Below, in pieces: positions 30,467 through 41,500 of a stretch of DNA of 64,000 bases (position 1 is its first letter; the number at the start of each line of letters is the position of its first letter). The DNA comes from Epithemia pelagica (Eukaryota > Bacillariophyta > Bacillariophyceae > Surirellales > Surirellaceae). The stretch lies in assembly GCA_946965045.2 (NCBI GenBank), contig OX337229.1, positions 1,426,001 to 1,490,000 of the forward strand. The letters are read 5' to 3'. Below the pieces are notes generated by a model. It saw only the letters and a program-made list of their open reading frames with translations, made no database searches and had not been told where the DNA came from. The translations under genes were made by a program, and so were the position numbers.

Positions 30467-32209
30467 ATGATGCCAGAAGTCACTCCAGTGCCTTGGATTG
30501 ATTCACTTGAATTTCGCACCGTGGGAAGATGCCTTCTCTCGGCTGTCCACATAGGACGAGATGACGAGTCCAAGACGTTGACGCCCCTCACGGTGGAGGA
30601 CGCACTAAAAAGAGCTGAAAGCTGGAAAGTACGCTCGATGCAACCACTTCCAGCGTCAGTGGAATCGACCATGGCACTGGCAATGGCTATATGGCGCGAC
30701 AAGGGAAATGGATATCCTTCATCTTCAACAGGTATCACCACCACGCCTTTTCTGTCCGAAGTGCGCATGATGTATTCATGCGCAATCATACGTGCAATCA
30801 ATGGTTTAGCCGACCCATTTCAACAAAACAGAGCAATGGTGGGAAGTGTAGCTCAGATATGTTCTCAGATTGGTGTTCCACTCTGGCTGGTCGACCTGCG
30901 GCACGAGGCAACCCACAATCAACTTCCATCTTTATCAGTGTTGCGTTCTGGCGCTATCACTCTTTTGAATTATCTTCAAAATGTGTACTGGGATCCCTTG
31001 GAACGCGTACAGAAAAGAGATCATGAAACAATCTGGAGATACCTAGATGATTATCTCGATGCTATGTCAAGAAGTTGTGGTGTAAAAGAAGAATTCGAAT
31101 TCATATTTAAATCAGAAGACACCGAAGTCCTTGCTGGCGTTGATAAAGGGGCTCTTGATGAGGAAGCTTCACCAAGCACGCAAGACTACTTTGACTATGG
31201 GAGTAGTTCTGGTGACGAAGTTCATGGCAGCACCTCATACATGCCTTCCCATGCTGTACGACTTGGCACTAACGCGAACATGTTCGCTGCCTTGATGGAC
31301 GAGAAAAAGTCAAAAAGGAAGAAGGAGGATCAAGAACAAACGTTGACATCGGAAAACAACAAAAATAGCTCAAGCAAAAGGCGAGCAAGTCATCCGCCTG
31401 AATTTTTCCTTGACCAGCTGTTCTCGTCCAAAATTATGCTTGACGCTGTTTGGCATGCTTTACTCTGCTATCTCTTGTATGGCTTTTCAGAAACAGACAG
31501 AGGTATCAGAGAACTTGGATACCTCGTACCATCTTCGGAAAGAGATTTCCCATGCACGAGAGATGGTACTGAGAAGATACGTCGACGTTTTTATCCACTT
31601 CTTTCACAGCTGGCCAAACAATGGCCCGGTTTTATTAACTGTCTTCTCATTCACATGGTTGACTGTCTTCTCAAGATTTCATCACAGTCTGAACAGGAAG
31701 GACGACAAAGAAATTTGTTCTTTCTCGAAGCATGGATCAAATACCTGTTGTCTCGCACGTTTACTTGCTTGTGTGGTGTTACATCATCGGAGCCTCCTCA
31801 TGGATCAAACGACACAGCTTCTGTTCAGGACCTATCACATTTTGGTTATCCTCTTAAGTGGCTTTGTGATCGGCTTGAAGCCTATGCCTCGTCTAATAAC
31901 GGGGATTTTTCGGTGCAAAGAATACACTCACTCTTTCGTTCCATTTTGGGCCAAGAACGAATTGTTAAAAATCCAGAAAGCAAACAGTCTGTAGCTGACA
32001 TTTCAGACACTCCTTGTGATGGCGGTATGTCCCTTAGTGAAATGGAGGCTATGTTGAGTGGCGATTCTATCGAAGCGGCTAGTCCTGCCTTGTCGAACCA
32101 AGATCTAGCGCTGAAAGGCGACGAAACAATACAAGATCGCTATGCATGGAAGAGATGTACGGAATGGGAGCCCTGTGCCATAGGGACTCTTCCTGGGTTT
32201 CCTGTGTGA
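30467..32209 (+). CDS. LAS1: LAS1 pre-rRNA endoribonuclease
   Basis: 580 residues from the ATG at 30467, placed just before the conserved PWIDSLEF start of the family. The HEPN nuclease motif is in PLWLVDLRHEATHNQLPSL (R-H-E-A-T-H, an RxxxxH), followed by ALxxLNYL-like NYLQNVYWDPL. LAS1 cuts ITS2 of pre-rRNA with the kinase Grc3 during large-subunit maturation. A polar linker (~210-295) separates the N-terminal HEPN part from a C-terminal helical region. An in-frame ATG at 30329 would add a hydrophobic leader (FFCLFWIFFCALPC) that I consider untranslated or non-functional. Confidence 0.88.
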   Translation: MMPEVTPVPWIDSLEFRTVGRCLLSAVHIGRDDESKTLTPLTVEDALKRAESWKVRSMQPLPASVESTMALAMAIWRDKGNGYPSSSTGITTTPFLSEVRMMYSCAIIRAINGLADPFQQNRAMVGSVAQICSQIGVPLWLVDLRHEATHNQLPSLSVLRSGAITLLNYLQNVYWDPLERVQKRDHETIWRYLDDYLDAMSRSCGVKEEFEFIFKSEDTEVLAGVDKGALDEEASPSTQDYFDYGSSSGDEVHGSTSYMPSHAVRLGTNANMFAALMDEKKSKRKKEDQEQTLTSENNKNSSSKRRASHPPEFFLDQLFSSKIMLDAVWHALLCYLLYGFSETDRGIRELGYLVPSSERDFPCTRDGTEKIRRRFYPLLSQLAKQWPGFINCLLIHMVDCLLKISSQSEQEGRQRNLFFLEAWIKYLLSRTFTCLCGVTSSEPPHGSNDTASVQDLSHFGYPLKWLCDRLEAYASSNNGDFSVQRIHSLFRSILGQERIVKNPESKQSVADISDTPCDGGMSLSEMEAMLSGDSIEAASPALSNQDLALKGDETIQDRYAWKRCTEWEPCAIGTLPGFPV

Positions 32210-32401
32210 AATGAATGGATGATTGGAGTTTGTGGCGTTAGGTTCATTAATGGGTGGTAAGCGAGGGACTGGAAAGCATAGTTTTGTACAGTTCGAGTCT
32301 GTGTTGCGGTCGCTCGGAGTGCGATTGAAAAAGTATTGGTGCACGTTTCACCATGAGAATCCACGAAGAAACATAATGAGCCTAATGTACACCTGAATAC
32401 C

Positions 32402-33289
32402 ATGAACAAGAAGAATGAGATTGAAAACACACCAATATCCAACTCTTCTAATGGAGGTAACGAGTCGTTCGATAGAGACGCTGGCATTGCGATGCCTGAC
32501 GAGGTGCGAATCATTCGGAAGCACGATTTAACGGAACACAGTGACTCCGCTAATCTTTTGCCTCCGCCACAGGACAAAGGAGATTTATCGGAAGCACAGA
32601 TGGACCGTGATGAGAATGAATCATTTGAATTTGATGGCTTTGAACTTTTTCCAGGGGGGTCGCCAATCGATCCATCCGATGTTTGTCTTCGTCCAGCCGT
32701 GGAGATCGATGTCTCTGTCGGTGTGGAGTCGGACCGTTCTGATTTCAAATCAAGCAGTGGCTTCGAGGAAGAACAGGAATTCGCTGAAAGCAACGCTTGC
32801 GAGGACGAGAGATTGACGAGGATAACGGCACAGTACGAGCTTACCCCAGGGCGACGCCGTCGCTTGCGAACACAGCTATCCGATGTCGATGTTGTTTGTG
32901 GACGTGGCGAATTGGCAAATCAACATGAAGGAAACGTGCTATTTCGAGAGGAACGTGAAAGGCTAAACGGGGAGTATAGGGCAAGATCTCGCGATAGACG
33001 AGTAAGTATTGCGATCCAGATGGCCAGATCGGTTCATGAGCGGGGTGGGTCCTTCCTCAGAAAGAATGATCAGGGGACATGGGACGAAATTCCTGACCGG
33101 GAAGCAGTGAGAAAATGTCAACATGCCCTCAGAGAGAAAAAGAAGCTTGCAGGAAAAAGGAAGCGGACGCAACAATCTAAAAACAACTCTGATGATAAGA
33201 AACCACCCCCTCATGAAGGCGGAGATGACAAAAAACCTCCGCCAGCTTCCAGTGGGGATATGTCTTCACCGTCGATCTTCTCTGTTTAA
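32402..33289 (+). CDS. DUF6824-domain protein, diatom-type putative regulator
   Basis: 295 residues. The conserved block at ~163-245 reads DVVCGRGELANQHEGN, FREERERLNGEY, RRVSIAIQMARSVHERGG, SFLRKNDQGTWDEIPDREAV and KCQHALRE. This is the DUF6824 pattern (CGRG..N..H.GN..F). I recall the domain as strongly expanded in diatoms and often described as a putative nuclear regulator. The N-terminal half is acidic and likely disordered; the C-terminus is basic with two KKPPP repeats. DNA binding is inference. It converges on the DnaJ gene, 97 bp away. Confidence 0.8.
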   Translation: MNKKNEIENTPISNSSNGGNESFDRDAGIAMPDEVRIIRKHDLTEHSDSANLLPPPQDKGDLSEAQMDRDENESFEFDGFELFPGGSPIDPSDVCLRPAVEIDVSVGVESDRSDFKSSSGFEEEQEFAESNACEDERLTRITAQYELTPGRRRRLRTQLSDVDVVCGRGELANQHEGNVLFREERERLNGEYRARSRDRRVSIAIQMARSVHERGGSFLRKNDQGTWDEIPDREAVRKCQHALREKKKLAGKRKRTQQSKNNSDDKKPPPHEGGDDKKPPPASSGDMSSPSIFSV

Positions 33290-33386
33290 AGTGTAGCTTA
33301 CAAATGTTCCCCATGGTGGCAACTTACGATCACCAGGATAGTAGTCAAAAATCAGATATCTTTTAGCAATTTACATTCTTCATCTT

Positions 33387-34583
33387 CTACACAATGACAT
33401 TCTCTAACTTGAGCCTCAGCACTTGGTCTGCCGAAAGCTGCACATCGTATCGACCAGATTCGCGATTCCAAGATTTAATGGTTCCAAGTCGCCCATTCAA
33501 TTCTGGTTTAGAAAGAAGTCCAATAATATGGCCCACAGTCCCATTCTCTAGAACCACATTGGCCGGTTTGAGACTGACCACTTTGGACAGGTCCATGATG
33601 TAAATGCTGTATCTTTCTTTATGTCCATTCCACGAAATAACAGTCCCTTTCCTCCCATTCAGATCAGGTTGACTTTCTATACCTTGAAGCACGACATGAA
33701 CATGTTGCAGTAAATTCGATGGTTTGACTCGCAGTTGCTCATCTCCATCCTCTAGCATAATTGTGTATCTTCCAGACTGAGGATCGTACCCGATAATCTC
33801 TCCTCGATCTCCATTTCGTTCTGGTTTGCTCACCAACCCTTTCAGAGAAACAATTGTTCCATTTGGAATGGCATCATATCGTTTACGAGCCGGTCTTTGA
33901 CTGGCGAATGGTGAAGACGCTGATCCTCCCGGAAAACCACCCATGCTTCCACCCGGCATTCCACCCATGCTTCCACCAGGCATTCCACCTCCAAACATCA
34001 TGAATGGATCCATGCCACCACTGGGTCCTCCACCCATATTGAAAGAAATGTTTGGTGTACCACCTCGCTGTCGCCTGCCGCCTCCGAAACTGGAACCGAA
34101 AGGATCAGCTCCTCCGAAAATATGTGAAAACAATAAATCGGCCTCTTCCTGACTCATATGCATTCCTCCTCCAGGACCTCCTCTTGAAAAATTCATTCCT
34201 GGTCCTCCCGCACCTGGGAAATGGGAAGCCCCATTCTCCCCCATTTGATCAGCATGGTCGACACCATCTTTCCCGTATTGATCATATATCTTCCGCTTCT
34301 TAGGGTCTGACAGTGTTGCGTACGCTTCTGATATTTTTTGGAAATTTTTTGTTGCCTCTTCGCTGTCGGGATTCTTATCCGGATGCCACTGAAATAAAAT
34401 AACAACAACAACAAGACGAGGATGAGACAATGTACAACAAATGGCGAATCCGAGCGACGTACTTATGCATTGACCCACCTTCACAGCAAGTTTCCGATAT
34501 GCTTTCTTCAGCTCATCATCACTCGCATTTCGCGGACATCCAAGTATTTGATAGTATTCATCTGATTGCAAGTTTGGCGGCAT
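33387..34583 (-). CDS. DnaJ (HSP40) protein with three SH3-like repeats, two exons
   Basis: 368 residues from exons 34479-34583 and 33387-34388. The 90-bp intron (GTGGGT..TTTCAG) has no stop and keeps frame, so the unspliced sequence also reads through. The J domain is ~8-75 with [20 protein letters not shown], and HPD (WHPDKNPDS) begins right after the intron. A Gly/Met/Phe-rich region follows, then three ~50-residue repeats of the type L-x-SKPExNGRxGxI..RYxV.L..VxLKPxNV. The J domain would stimulate an Hsp70 ATPase; the repeats are probably protein-binding. The retrotransposon ends about 30-70 bp upstream of this ATG. Confidence 0.88.
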   Translation of the reverse strand: MPPNLQSDEYYQILGCPRNASDDELKKAYRKLAVKVGQCISTSLGFAICCTLSHPRLVVVVILFQWHPDKNPDSEEATKNFQKISEAYATLSDPKKRKIYDQYGKDGVDHADQMGENGASHFPGAGGPGMNFSRGGPGGGMHMSQEEADLLFSHIFGGADPFGSSFGGGRRQRGGTPNISFNMGGGPSGGMDPFMMFGGGMPGGSMGGMPGGSMGGFPGGSASSPFASQRPARKRYDAIPNGTIVSLKGLVSKPERNGDRGEIIGYDPQSGRYTIMLEDGDEQLRVKPSNLLQHVHVVLQGIESQPDLNGRKGTVISWNGHKERYSIYIMDLSKVVSLKPANVVLENGTVGHIIGLLSKPELNGRLGTIKSWNRESGRYDVQLSADQVLRLKLENVIV

Positions 34584-34655
34584 TGTCTCCTCTATCGTGT
34601 TTTCGGTTTCGTGTTTTTAAGTTTTTTTGTGGTCTAGAATAGGTTATGGGTGTGA

Positions 34656-37600
34656 CTAAACTAGATCTGGGGTGGGGTGGTCATGTACGGAGTAGGCGAT
34701 GTGTGGGTTGAATGGGTGGGGGAAGTAACGGGTGGCGGGACAGACGGTGAAAACGGAGGATTTTTGGATCCTACTCAATTTTCGTTGCTGCGCAAGATGG
34801 AGGTCAGTGGTGGACAGGGCATCAAGGATATGTTGGGCCAAGGCCGTGGTTATCGCATGACCGAGCGAAAGAGAGGCATGGCGAGTCAGAGTCTGTTGTA
34901 ATGGGGACGGGGTTGGGTGCGAGCGAGTCTGCGCTTGGTGGAGGAGGTTCGAGGGGCCAAACTGGAGAATGTTGTTGTATGCCAAAAAACCATCGGGGTG
35001 GGGAAGGCAGCGGTCGGAGCGTCCGAGTTGGGGTGTGAGCCAAGGAGGAGGAAGGGAAGGAGAGAGGGAGTGCCATGGGGGCGGGCCAAAGAAGAAATTG
35101 TGGGCAAAATGGCCGAGACCGCCGAGGTGATCGATGGAAAAGGGTAGGAGTAACAAGTTGTTGGTGTTGATGAGCGCGGTGGTGGTGGTGTCATGAGTAA
35201 ATTTGTGTCGAGCGGCGTGATGGTGAATCTGGGATGCAGCAGTGGCAATTGTGTCGAACGATTGACCATAACGGATTTGCTCTTGGGAAGGGGCGGTTGG
35301 TGGGAGATGGGGGTGAGCGGGAGGAACGGTGATATCAATGGCAAGGTACCGGAAGCGGTTGTCGGGAAGGGGCGGATGTAAGGCGATGCCTATGTCTGCG
35401 GGGCGGATGTTGCGTGGGTGGTGAGGGAGGAGGTTGGTAGGCTCCATGTGGACGTCGGAGGTAGTGCGTGTCCATTCGGCTCGTGGGGCCAGCTCTTGAG
35501 CAAGAAAAAACACGGCGTCGCGGAGTTTATTGGAGAGTTTGGTTTTGTGGTGCTTTTGGCACGAGAAGAAATGGTCGCCGTAGGGGTCAAGGCGTGGGTG
35601 GGAGGCGCAGAAGCAGTGAGAGGGGAAGTGGAGGGGAAGGAAGGGGAGGCGGAGCTTACGAGCGATAGCGATTTCAAAAAGAGAATTGGGAATGCGAAAA
35701 TGATTGAGGAACCGTGGTTGATGGAGGGGGTCGCTGGTAAGTCGGGAAAGCGCCGAAGGGAGTGAGCTGTGTAATTCGGGCGGGGTAGAAGCAACAATCA
35801 AAGGGAGCAGGTGTGTCTCCTGGTTGGAAATGACGAGGTGCCGTTGTGCGTCGTCGGGGTAGGATTCGAAGTCGGTGACTCGGAAATGAAGAACGTGTGG
35901 GAAAAGCGAAGCAAAATGTGAGTGAAGGTCGGCGAGCGAGCGATGGGTTGGAGTTTGGTGGGATGGTGTTGGCGGACCTGGTGGTGGCGGGGAAAAGATG
36001 CTGGTATGGGCTTTAGGGAAGTGGTCGTTGTTGGCGAGGCGGAGGGACCGTCCCAGGGAATTGAGGAGAGACGGGACGGCGGTGGTACGATGGCAAGGAT
36101 ATCCGAGGCCACCAAGGGCCGACGAAAGATTGGCGATGTAAAGGGAGTGGTCGGGCACTTGTTGTGTGTGGGTGAGGTGTCGGAGGAAGGATCGGGTGAT
36201 GGCGTCCAGGCGTGGGGAGAGGAAGTGTTGCCAAATAGTGGAGGTGGGTGGGGTGTTGGAGCGGTGGCGAAGAAGAAGGAGTATATCGGCGGCGAGCAGG
36301 TGGGTTATTTTTGGAAGGATGCAGGTACGGAAGAGGATGGATTTCGTTTGCGAGTTATTGAGTGCGCGGAGAGCCACAGCCGATTGTTCAATGTTGTCGA
36401 GTTTGGACGTGAGAAAGTCTTTGATAAAGTTGTCGTGGCCGATGGGATGGCCAAGAAACCTGGTCCCGGAGGTGATTTCGGCGTCGGAGGGGTTGAGGGG
36501 GTTGAGAAACGAAAGGGCCGATTGGAGGTGGTTGCGGTTGGCGGGGGAAAGGACGTTGGTCGGGCTGGTGCCGTTTGTGGACGACAGGATGCGGGTTTTT
36601 TGTTTATTGAGGTGTATTCCGAGAGGTTTGCCGAGTGTTTCTATTTGCTGGAGAAATGGGAGCAAGTCTTCGTGGAGAAGACAGACGGACGTGTCGTCCA
36701 TGACACTGGCCGTGTGGGCGAGACCGCCGAGGTTGTCGTCGCATGGGAGATGGCGGCGGATGCGTTCGAGGGCACGTGTTGAGAGTGTTCTGTTGATGGT
36801 GGCGGTAAGTGTGGCGAGAACGAGACAGGCAAATAACGGACTCAGAGGGCATCCCTGACTGAAACCTTCTGGTTGGTTAAGAGTTTTGTGGTTTCCCTCG
36901 TGATCTTGGTACCAGTTGTTGGTGTCGGAGGCGTAGAGGAGGTCGAAAAGGGCAACGAGTGGTTTGGTGTCGTCGTTGTTGTGGAGTATTTCGCGGCATC
37001 TTGTTCTGGAACAGGCATTGAACATATTGGTCAAGTCTAAGAGGACGAGGGCGCGTGAGGGTGGTGAGTCGTTGGTGGTGGTTGTGATGTATCTGTCAAT
37101 TTGTTGTTGTGTGAGGTGGGCGGTGAAGTCTACGCCGCCACTTGTGTTTATGCCGTATTGTCCTTGTTGAGTTAGCAGGGGTTCGATGTCGTGGCAGGTG
37201 TGAGTGAGGGCTATGGTGGCTGCTGTGCGTCGAAGTGCTGTCCCGATTCCGATGGGTCGCAGTTTGTCGAGATTAGCCATATCTTTGTGCAAGGCGAAGA
37301 AATGGATGGACGAGAAAAGGGGGCGGATAGGAGGCGGTATTTGGTTGTTGAGAATTGCGGTGAACAGCGTTTTCAGGTTGTGGAAGTAGGGCCGATCGGA
37401 TGACGGGTGGGTTGTAGAGCGTTGTAGGCCGAGGGCCCTTAGGCTGTCGATGGACGCGGAAAAGGGACCTGGGGCGGTGCCCTGACTGAGGCGGTGCAGA
37501 GCTTTCTCGAGGGTGTTGTCCGAGATGGAAGTGTGGTGGTTGGGTGTGTAGCTATGGTTGCGGAGGTGGTGTGGTGGGTCGATTCGGGGCGGGTAGAGCG

Positions 37601-38513
37601 TGGAAGAAACGATGGCGATCCGTTCGGGGGTTAATGTGGCAATCGGCATTGTTGCGGTGAGGCGGTTGTGGGCGGCGCGGAGGTTTCCGAGGTCCGCTGC
37701 TTGCTGGGCGAAAGAGGCCATTGTTGTTGGTGTTGGCGCCGTTGGTGTTGTGTTGTGTTGGCGTTGTTTGTGCTTGTTGGTTCGTGTTGGGGTGGGTTTT
37801 GGTGTTGGGGATGGGTGCCATACGTTGTGGTAAAGTAGGATCAAATCGCCCTGTTTGAGTTGCGCGACTCTGTGTTTGAGGGCGTTGTGGTGTGTTCGGT
37901 GGTGGGTGTGTTTGATGGGAGCTAGAAGCAGTGCTTCAAGAATCAGTAAAAGTTTCCAGAAAGGGACGCTGTCGGTGTTGTGTTTTGGATATGGGGAGGT
38001 GGTGTGGTTGTCGGCCAAGGGGAGGGAGGCTTGGTTGGTCCAGTCGACTACCATGTTTAGTGTTTGGAGGAAGAGGCGTTTTGCCTGGGGCTTGAGACGT
38101 GTGAACGAAGAGCGTCGGAAGGGCGGCGGTGTGAGGTCAAGGTTGTAGAGGAAGGCCAGTTGGTCCAACCATTGCTGGGTTTGGGTGGGGGAGAGGTGGC
38201 GGAGTGTGGTCTGGACGATGTTGATGTTGGTGGTGTGGCGGCAGTGACTTCGATTGGTGTGGGCTTGGAGGTGGCGTGGTGTGAGGTAAATTGCGGCCGG
38301 GTCGTTGCAAAATCGGCATGGGTGGAGGTTGTGTTGTTGACAAAATCGGTCAGTGAGGTGGGTGGTTGGGAGGTCTGGGTGTGTCTGTTGAATGTGGAGT
38401 CGGAGTTCGTCGGTAGTTTGTCGCGGGGTTTGGGAGGGAGTGGAGTGCCATGAGCAGGTGGGGTAGGGGCAAGTGGTGGGGGTTGGTTGGGGCGTTCTTT
38501 GGAGACTACACAT
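34656..38513 (-). CDS. Retrotransposon ORF2: zinc fingers, reverse transcriptase, RLE nuclease
   Basis: 1,285 residues. The N-terminus has C2H2-like zinc fingers (CPYPTCSWHS, then HPCRFCND and HLQAHTNRSH). RT motifs follow: DKLRPIGIGTALRR (~416), LLDLTNMFNA (motif A, ~491), GFSQGCPLSPLF (motif B, ~550) and SVMDDTSV (motif C, ~603, with Met before DD). Near residue ~1020 is a CCHC-type knuckle (FCASHPRLDPYGDHFFSC, then H), followed by RPADIGIALHP and YLAIDITV, the PD/D-x-x-type nuclease core. There is no APE endonuclease. The start ATG overlaps the ORF1 stop as ATGTGTAG. No internal stop or frameshift is seen, so it may be active. Confidence 0.88.
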   Translation of the reverse strand: MCSLQRTPQPTPTTCPYPTCSWHSTPSQTPRQTTDELRLHIQQTHPDLPTTHLTDRFCQQHNLHPCRFCNDPAAIYLTPRHLQAHTNRSHCRHTTNINIVQTTLRHLSPTQTQQWLDQLAFLYNLDLTPPPFRRSSFTRLKPQAKRLFLQTLNMVVDWTNQASLPLADNHTTSPYPKHNTDSVPFWKLLLILEALLLAPIKHTHHRTHHNALKHRVAQLKQGDLILLYHNVWHPSPTPKPTPTRTNKHKQRQHNTTPTAPTPTTMASFAQQAADLGNLRAAHNRLTATMPIATLTPERIAIVSSTLYPPRIDPPHHLRNHSYTPNHHTSISDNTLEKALHRLSQGTAPGPFSASIDSLRALGLQRSTTHPSSDRPYFHNLKTLFTAILNNQIPPPIRPLFSSIHFFALHKDMANLDKLRPIGIGTALRRTAATIALTHTCHDIEPLLTQQGQYGINTSGGVDFTAHLTQQQIDRYITTTTNDSPPSRALVLLDLTNMFNACSRTRCREILHNNDDTKPLVALFDLLYASDTNNWYQDHEGNHKTLNQPEGFSQGCPLSPLFACLVLATLTATINRTLSTRALERIRRHLPCDDNLGGLAHTASVMDDTSVCLLHEDLLPFLQQIETLGKPLGIHLNKQKTRILSSTNGTSPTNVLSPANRNHLQSALSFLNPLNPSDAEITSGTRFLGHPIGHDNFIKDFLTSKLDNIEQSAVALRALNNSQTKSILFRTCILPKITHLLAADILLLLRHRSNTPPTSTIWQHFLSPRLDAITRSFLRHLTHTQQVPDHSLYIANLSSALGGLGYPCHRTTAVPSLLNSLGRSLRLANNDHFPKAHTSIFSPPPPGPPTPSHQTPTHRSLADLHSHFASLFPHVLHFRVTDFESYPDDAQRHLVISNQETHLLPLIVASTPPELHSSLPSALSRLTSDPLHQPRFLNHFRIPNSLFEIAIARKLRLPFLPLHFPSHCFCASHPRLDPYGDHFFSCQKHHKTKLSNKLRDAVFFLAQELAPRAEWTRTTSDVHMEPTNLLPHHPRNIRPADIGIALHPPLPDNRFRYLAIDITVPPAHPHLPPTAPSQEQIRYGQSFDTIATAASQIHHHAARHKFTHDTTTTALINTNNLLLLPFSIDHLGGLGHFAHNFFFGPPPWHSLSPSLPPPWLTPQLGRSDRCLPHPDGFLAYNNILQFGPSNLLHQAQTRSHPTPSPLQQTLTRHASLSLGHAITTALAQHILDALSTTDLHLAQQRKLSRIQKSSVFTVCPATRYFPHPFNPHIAYSVHDHPTPDLV

Positions 38514-41500
38514 TGTGTACGGGTTCCCCGTGGGGGCTGGAGTCAGTGGGGTTTTGGTCGATATCCATGTCGGTGGCGGTGTTGTTGTTGTGGGTGTTTG
38601 TGGGGCCGTTGATGAAAGTGGTGGTTGGGTCGTTGATTAGGTCGTGGGCGAACTGCCAAATGGTTTTGGCATCCGTGGTGTTGAACGAGGTGAGTTGGTT
38701 GGTGAGTTGGTTGGCGAATGTGGGAAGGAGGGTTGGGTTGTTGGTGCGGATGTAGTCGTCTAGAAGGTCTAACTCGTGTGTTGTGTCTTGGGAGAAGGAG
38801 AAGTGGTTTGTGGGGATGAGGTGTAGGAGGTGGTCGGGGGGGCGGTTGTGTTTATCGGTGCGGTCGTTGTCGGTGGGGGTGTTGTTGGCGGTGTTGTTGT
38901 TGTGGTGATGGGTGAGAAGGTTTGTATCGGGGGGCGGTGTGGAACGTGGGTCGGTGGTGTTGGTGGGGTGGTTGTCCTCGTCGTCTTCTTCCGCGAGGGC
39001 GGCGAAGGAGTTGGATTGCAGTGGTGTTGGTGGTTTGTCGACGGCGGACGGAACGGGGGCGTCATGTGGGGAAGCGGGACGTTTGCGTGTTTGTGGATGG
39101 TCATCGTTGTTGTTGTTGTCGTGTTCGTGTTCGTTGTTGTGGGAGTTATTGTCGTGTTCGTGTTCGTTGTCGTGGAAGGGTTCAGTGTCTGGTGATGGGG
39201 ACGGTGAAGGGGTAGTGAGGTCGACGTAGTTGTGGATGGGGTTGAAGCGGTTGGCAAGTTCGGCGAGTCGTTTTGTGCGTTGGATTGTGGTGGAACGGTG
39301 TGGTGATGGTGTTGGCGGTTTCGCGGCTATGGTCGCGGAGGTTGTGGTGAGGAGGTTGCTGGGGAAGGCGGCGAGTTTTTGTTGAATGTTGGTGGGGTTG
39401 ACATGGATGGTTCCTAGGTTGCAGTGGAGGAAGAGGTGGTGACTTTCCGGGGACGGGTTGTGGGCCGAGAATTGCGGGAATATGCCTCGGTAGTCTTTGA
39501 GGTGGTAGAGTGCGTCCCAGTCGTCTTGGGTGGCGTGTGGGTTGAGGTTGTGCAGACGGACGACGGTGTAGGTGGAGAAGTTTTGGTCGATGGTTTTGAG
39601 ACTGTTGACGTACGCGGTGCGTTCAACTGGGTTTTCCGGGAAGGGGAGGAGTTGGAATGGGACGTTGTGGTAGGAGAGGTCTTGTTTATTGGCGGCCGTG
39701 AAAGCTTCCGTGGCGTCGAGGAGGGTTTCGAATTTTTCTGTTGAGGAGGCGGAGATGATGAGGGTAGGTAAGGTGAGATGGGGGCCCTTGGGCGATTGGT
39801 TGCCCGTGATGGTTCCATCACGGAGGCCGATGTGAGTGGTGAAGTCTTCGGTTAGATGGAGGTCGGCGGGGAGGAAGGGAAGGAGTTGTTTGCGGACGGT
39901 CGCGAGTACGTCAAGGAAGGCACGTTTGTGGTACAGGGTTTTGGGGGGGAGGCCAGCTAGGATTCCGAGGCCGCGGCAGTCGGTGTGGTTGCACGCAGGT
40001 GCATAGAGGCGGAGTTGGGGGGCGCGTTCGTTGGTGGTGGGTTGGGATTCGTGGGTGCCAGGGGGGAGGATGTCGCGGAGTCCGGTAGTGGGGTCTGTGG
40101 TGAAATCGGACTGGTGGTGGTGATTCCATTTCTGGAGGATGAATTTGCGAGCTTGTTCGTGGAACAGCTCGGGATCAAATTGGTCGTCGGTGACCGCCGG
40201 TTGGAGTTTGACTTGGAAGGTGGATACGTGGCCGCGGGGTGGGGAGTTTGTGGTGCCGCGTCTGGGCGGGGAAGGTACCTTGGTGTTTTGGTAGGTGACT
40301 TCGTGGACGGCGAGGAGGATGATGGTTTCGCGGGGCTTGTGGTGTTCTAACGTTGCTTCGATGATGTCTTTGATGGTGGTGCCGCTGAGGGGAGGGAGTC
40401 GTTGTTCGCGCTGGGGGTCGGGGTCATGGTGAATGTATGCATTCCAAATGATCATGTCGGTGGGGGTGTCGGTGGAGTGGTTGGTGTTGAGGTACGAATA
40501 CGGACTGGTGGGGGGGGTGTATGGTTTCTTGGCATGTTTCGGTGTTTTGTATGGGTTAGTGGAGGGAGGGCTGGTGGATTTCGGTGTTTTGGATGGGTTG
40601 GGGGAAGGAGGGTTGGTGGGAACGCCGGCTGGAGTGGGCGTGGGGACGGCGGGCGGAGTAGGTGTGGTGGTGGTGGGCGGGGTCGTAGGGGTGGGAGCAC
40701 GATGGAGGTGTGGTGGGGATTCGGGTTGAGGTTTGGGCTTGGACTTGGCGAGCAGGGTCTTGTTGAAGTGGTCGAATGCGGTGGGCTTGGGCTTGTTTTT
40801 CTTGTTTTTGTTTTTGTTGGGAAGGGGCGTGAGAGTGGAGATGGGGATGTGGTGGGGTCCTTGGTGAGGGGGACGGTTGTGGCGGGCAGGTGGCGGGGCC
40901 ATGGTCAAACTTGTTGAGGCTTGGAGCACTTTTGGTAGTTGTGTAATGATTAGGACGCTTTTTGGACAAAACTGATTTTGTGAGAGCAGGAGCCGGGAGA
41001 GCGAATGGGCGCGGTTGGGGGTAGACGGTGGTTGGTAGGTGTTGGGGGAAAAGCTACGGCGGGGGTTTACTGTGGTGGTGTCAGTGGGGAAGGTGTCAAG
41101 GGCGGATGGTTGGGTGTCAGTTGGCATCGGACGTGGCGGGAGAATGGTGGGTAGGGCCTGGGGAGTGTGTAGTTTTGCCGTGGAGTGGGGGTTGCAGCTG
41201 GTCGGGTGATGTCTATGTCGCCGGTTTGGTGTCGTCGGTTGTTGAAGTTGGTGGTTGGGGCATTTGGTTGGTGTCTGACGGTTGGGGGTAGATGGTGGTT
41301 GGTAGGTGTTGGGGGAGAAGAGACGGCGGGGGTTGACTGTGGTGGTGTCAGTAGGGAGGGTGTCAAGGGCGGATGGTTGGGTGTCAGTTGGCATCGGACG
41401 TGGTAGGAGGATGGTGGGTAGGGCCTGGGGAGTGTGTAATTTTGCCGTGGGGTTGGGGTTGCAGCTGGTCGGGTGGTGTCTATGTCGCCGGTTTGGTGTC

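Noticed and set aside
35922-36858. Long plus-strand frames inside the retrotransposon
   Set aside because: They are shadows of ORF2 produced by its strong strand bias; the proteins are Gly/Val/Arg-rich without domains.
38830-41406. Plus-strand Val/Gly-rich frames opposite ORF1
   Set aside because: Same cause: C-rich coding on the other strand gives stop-free G-rich complements.
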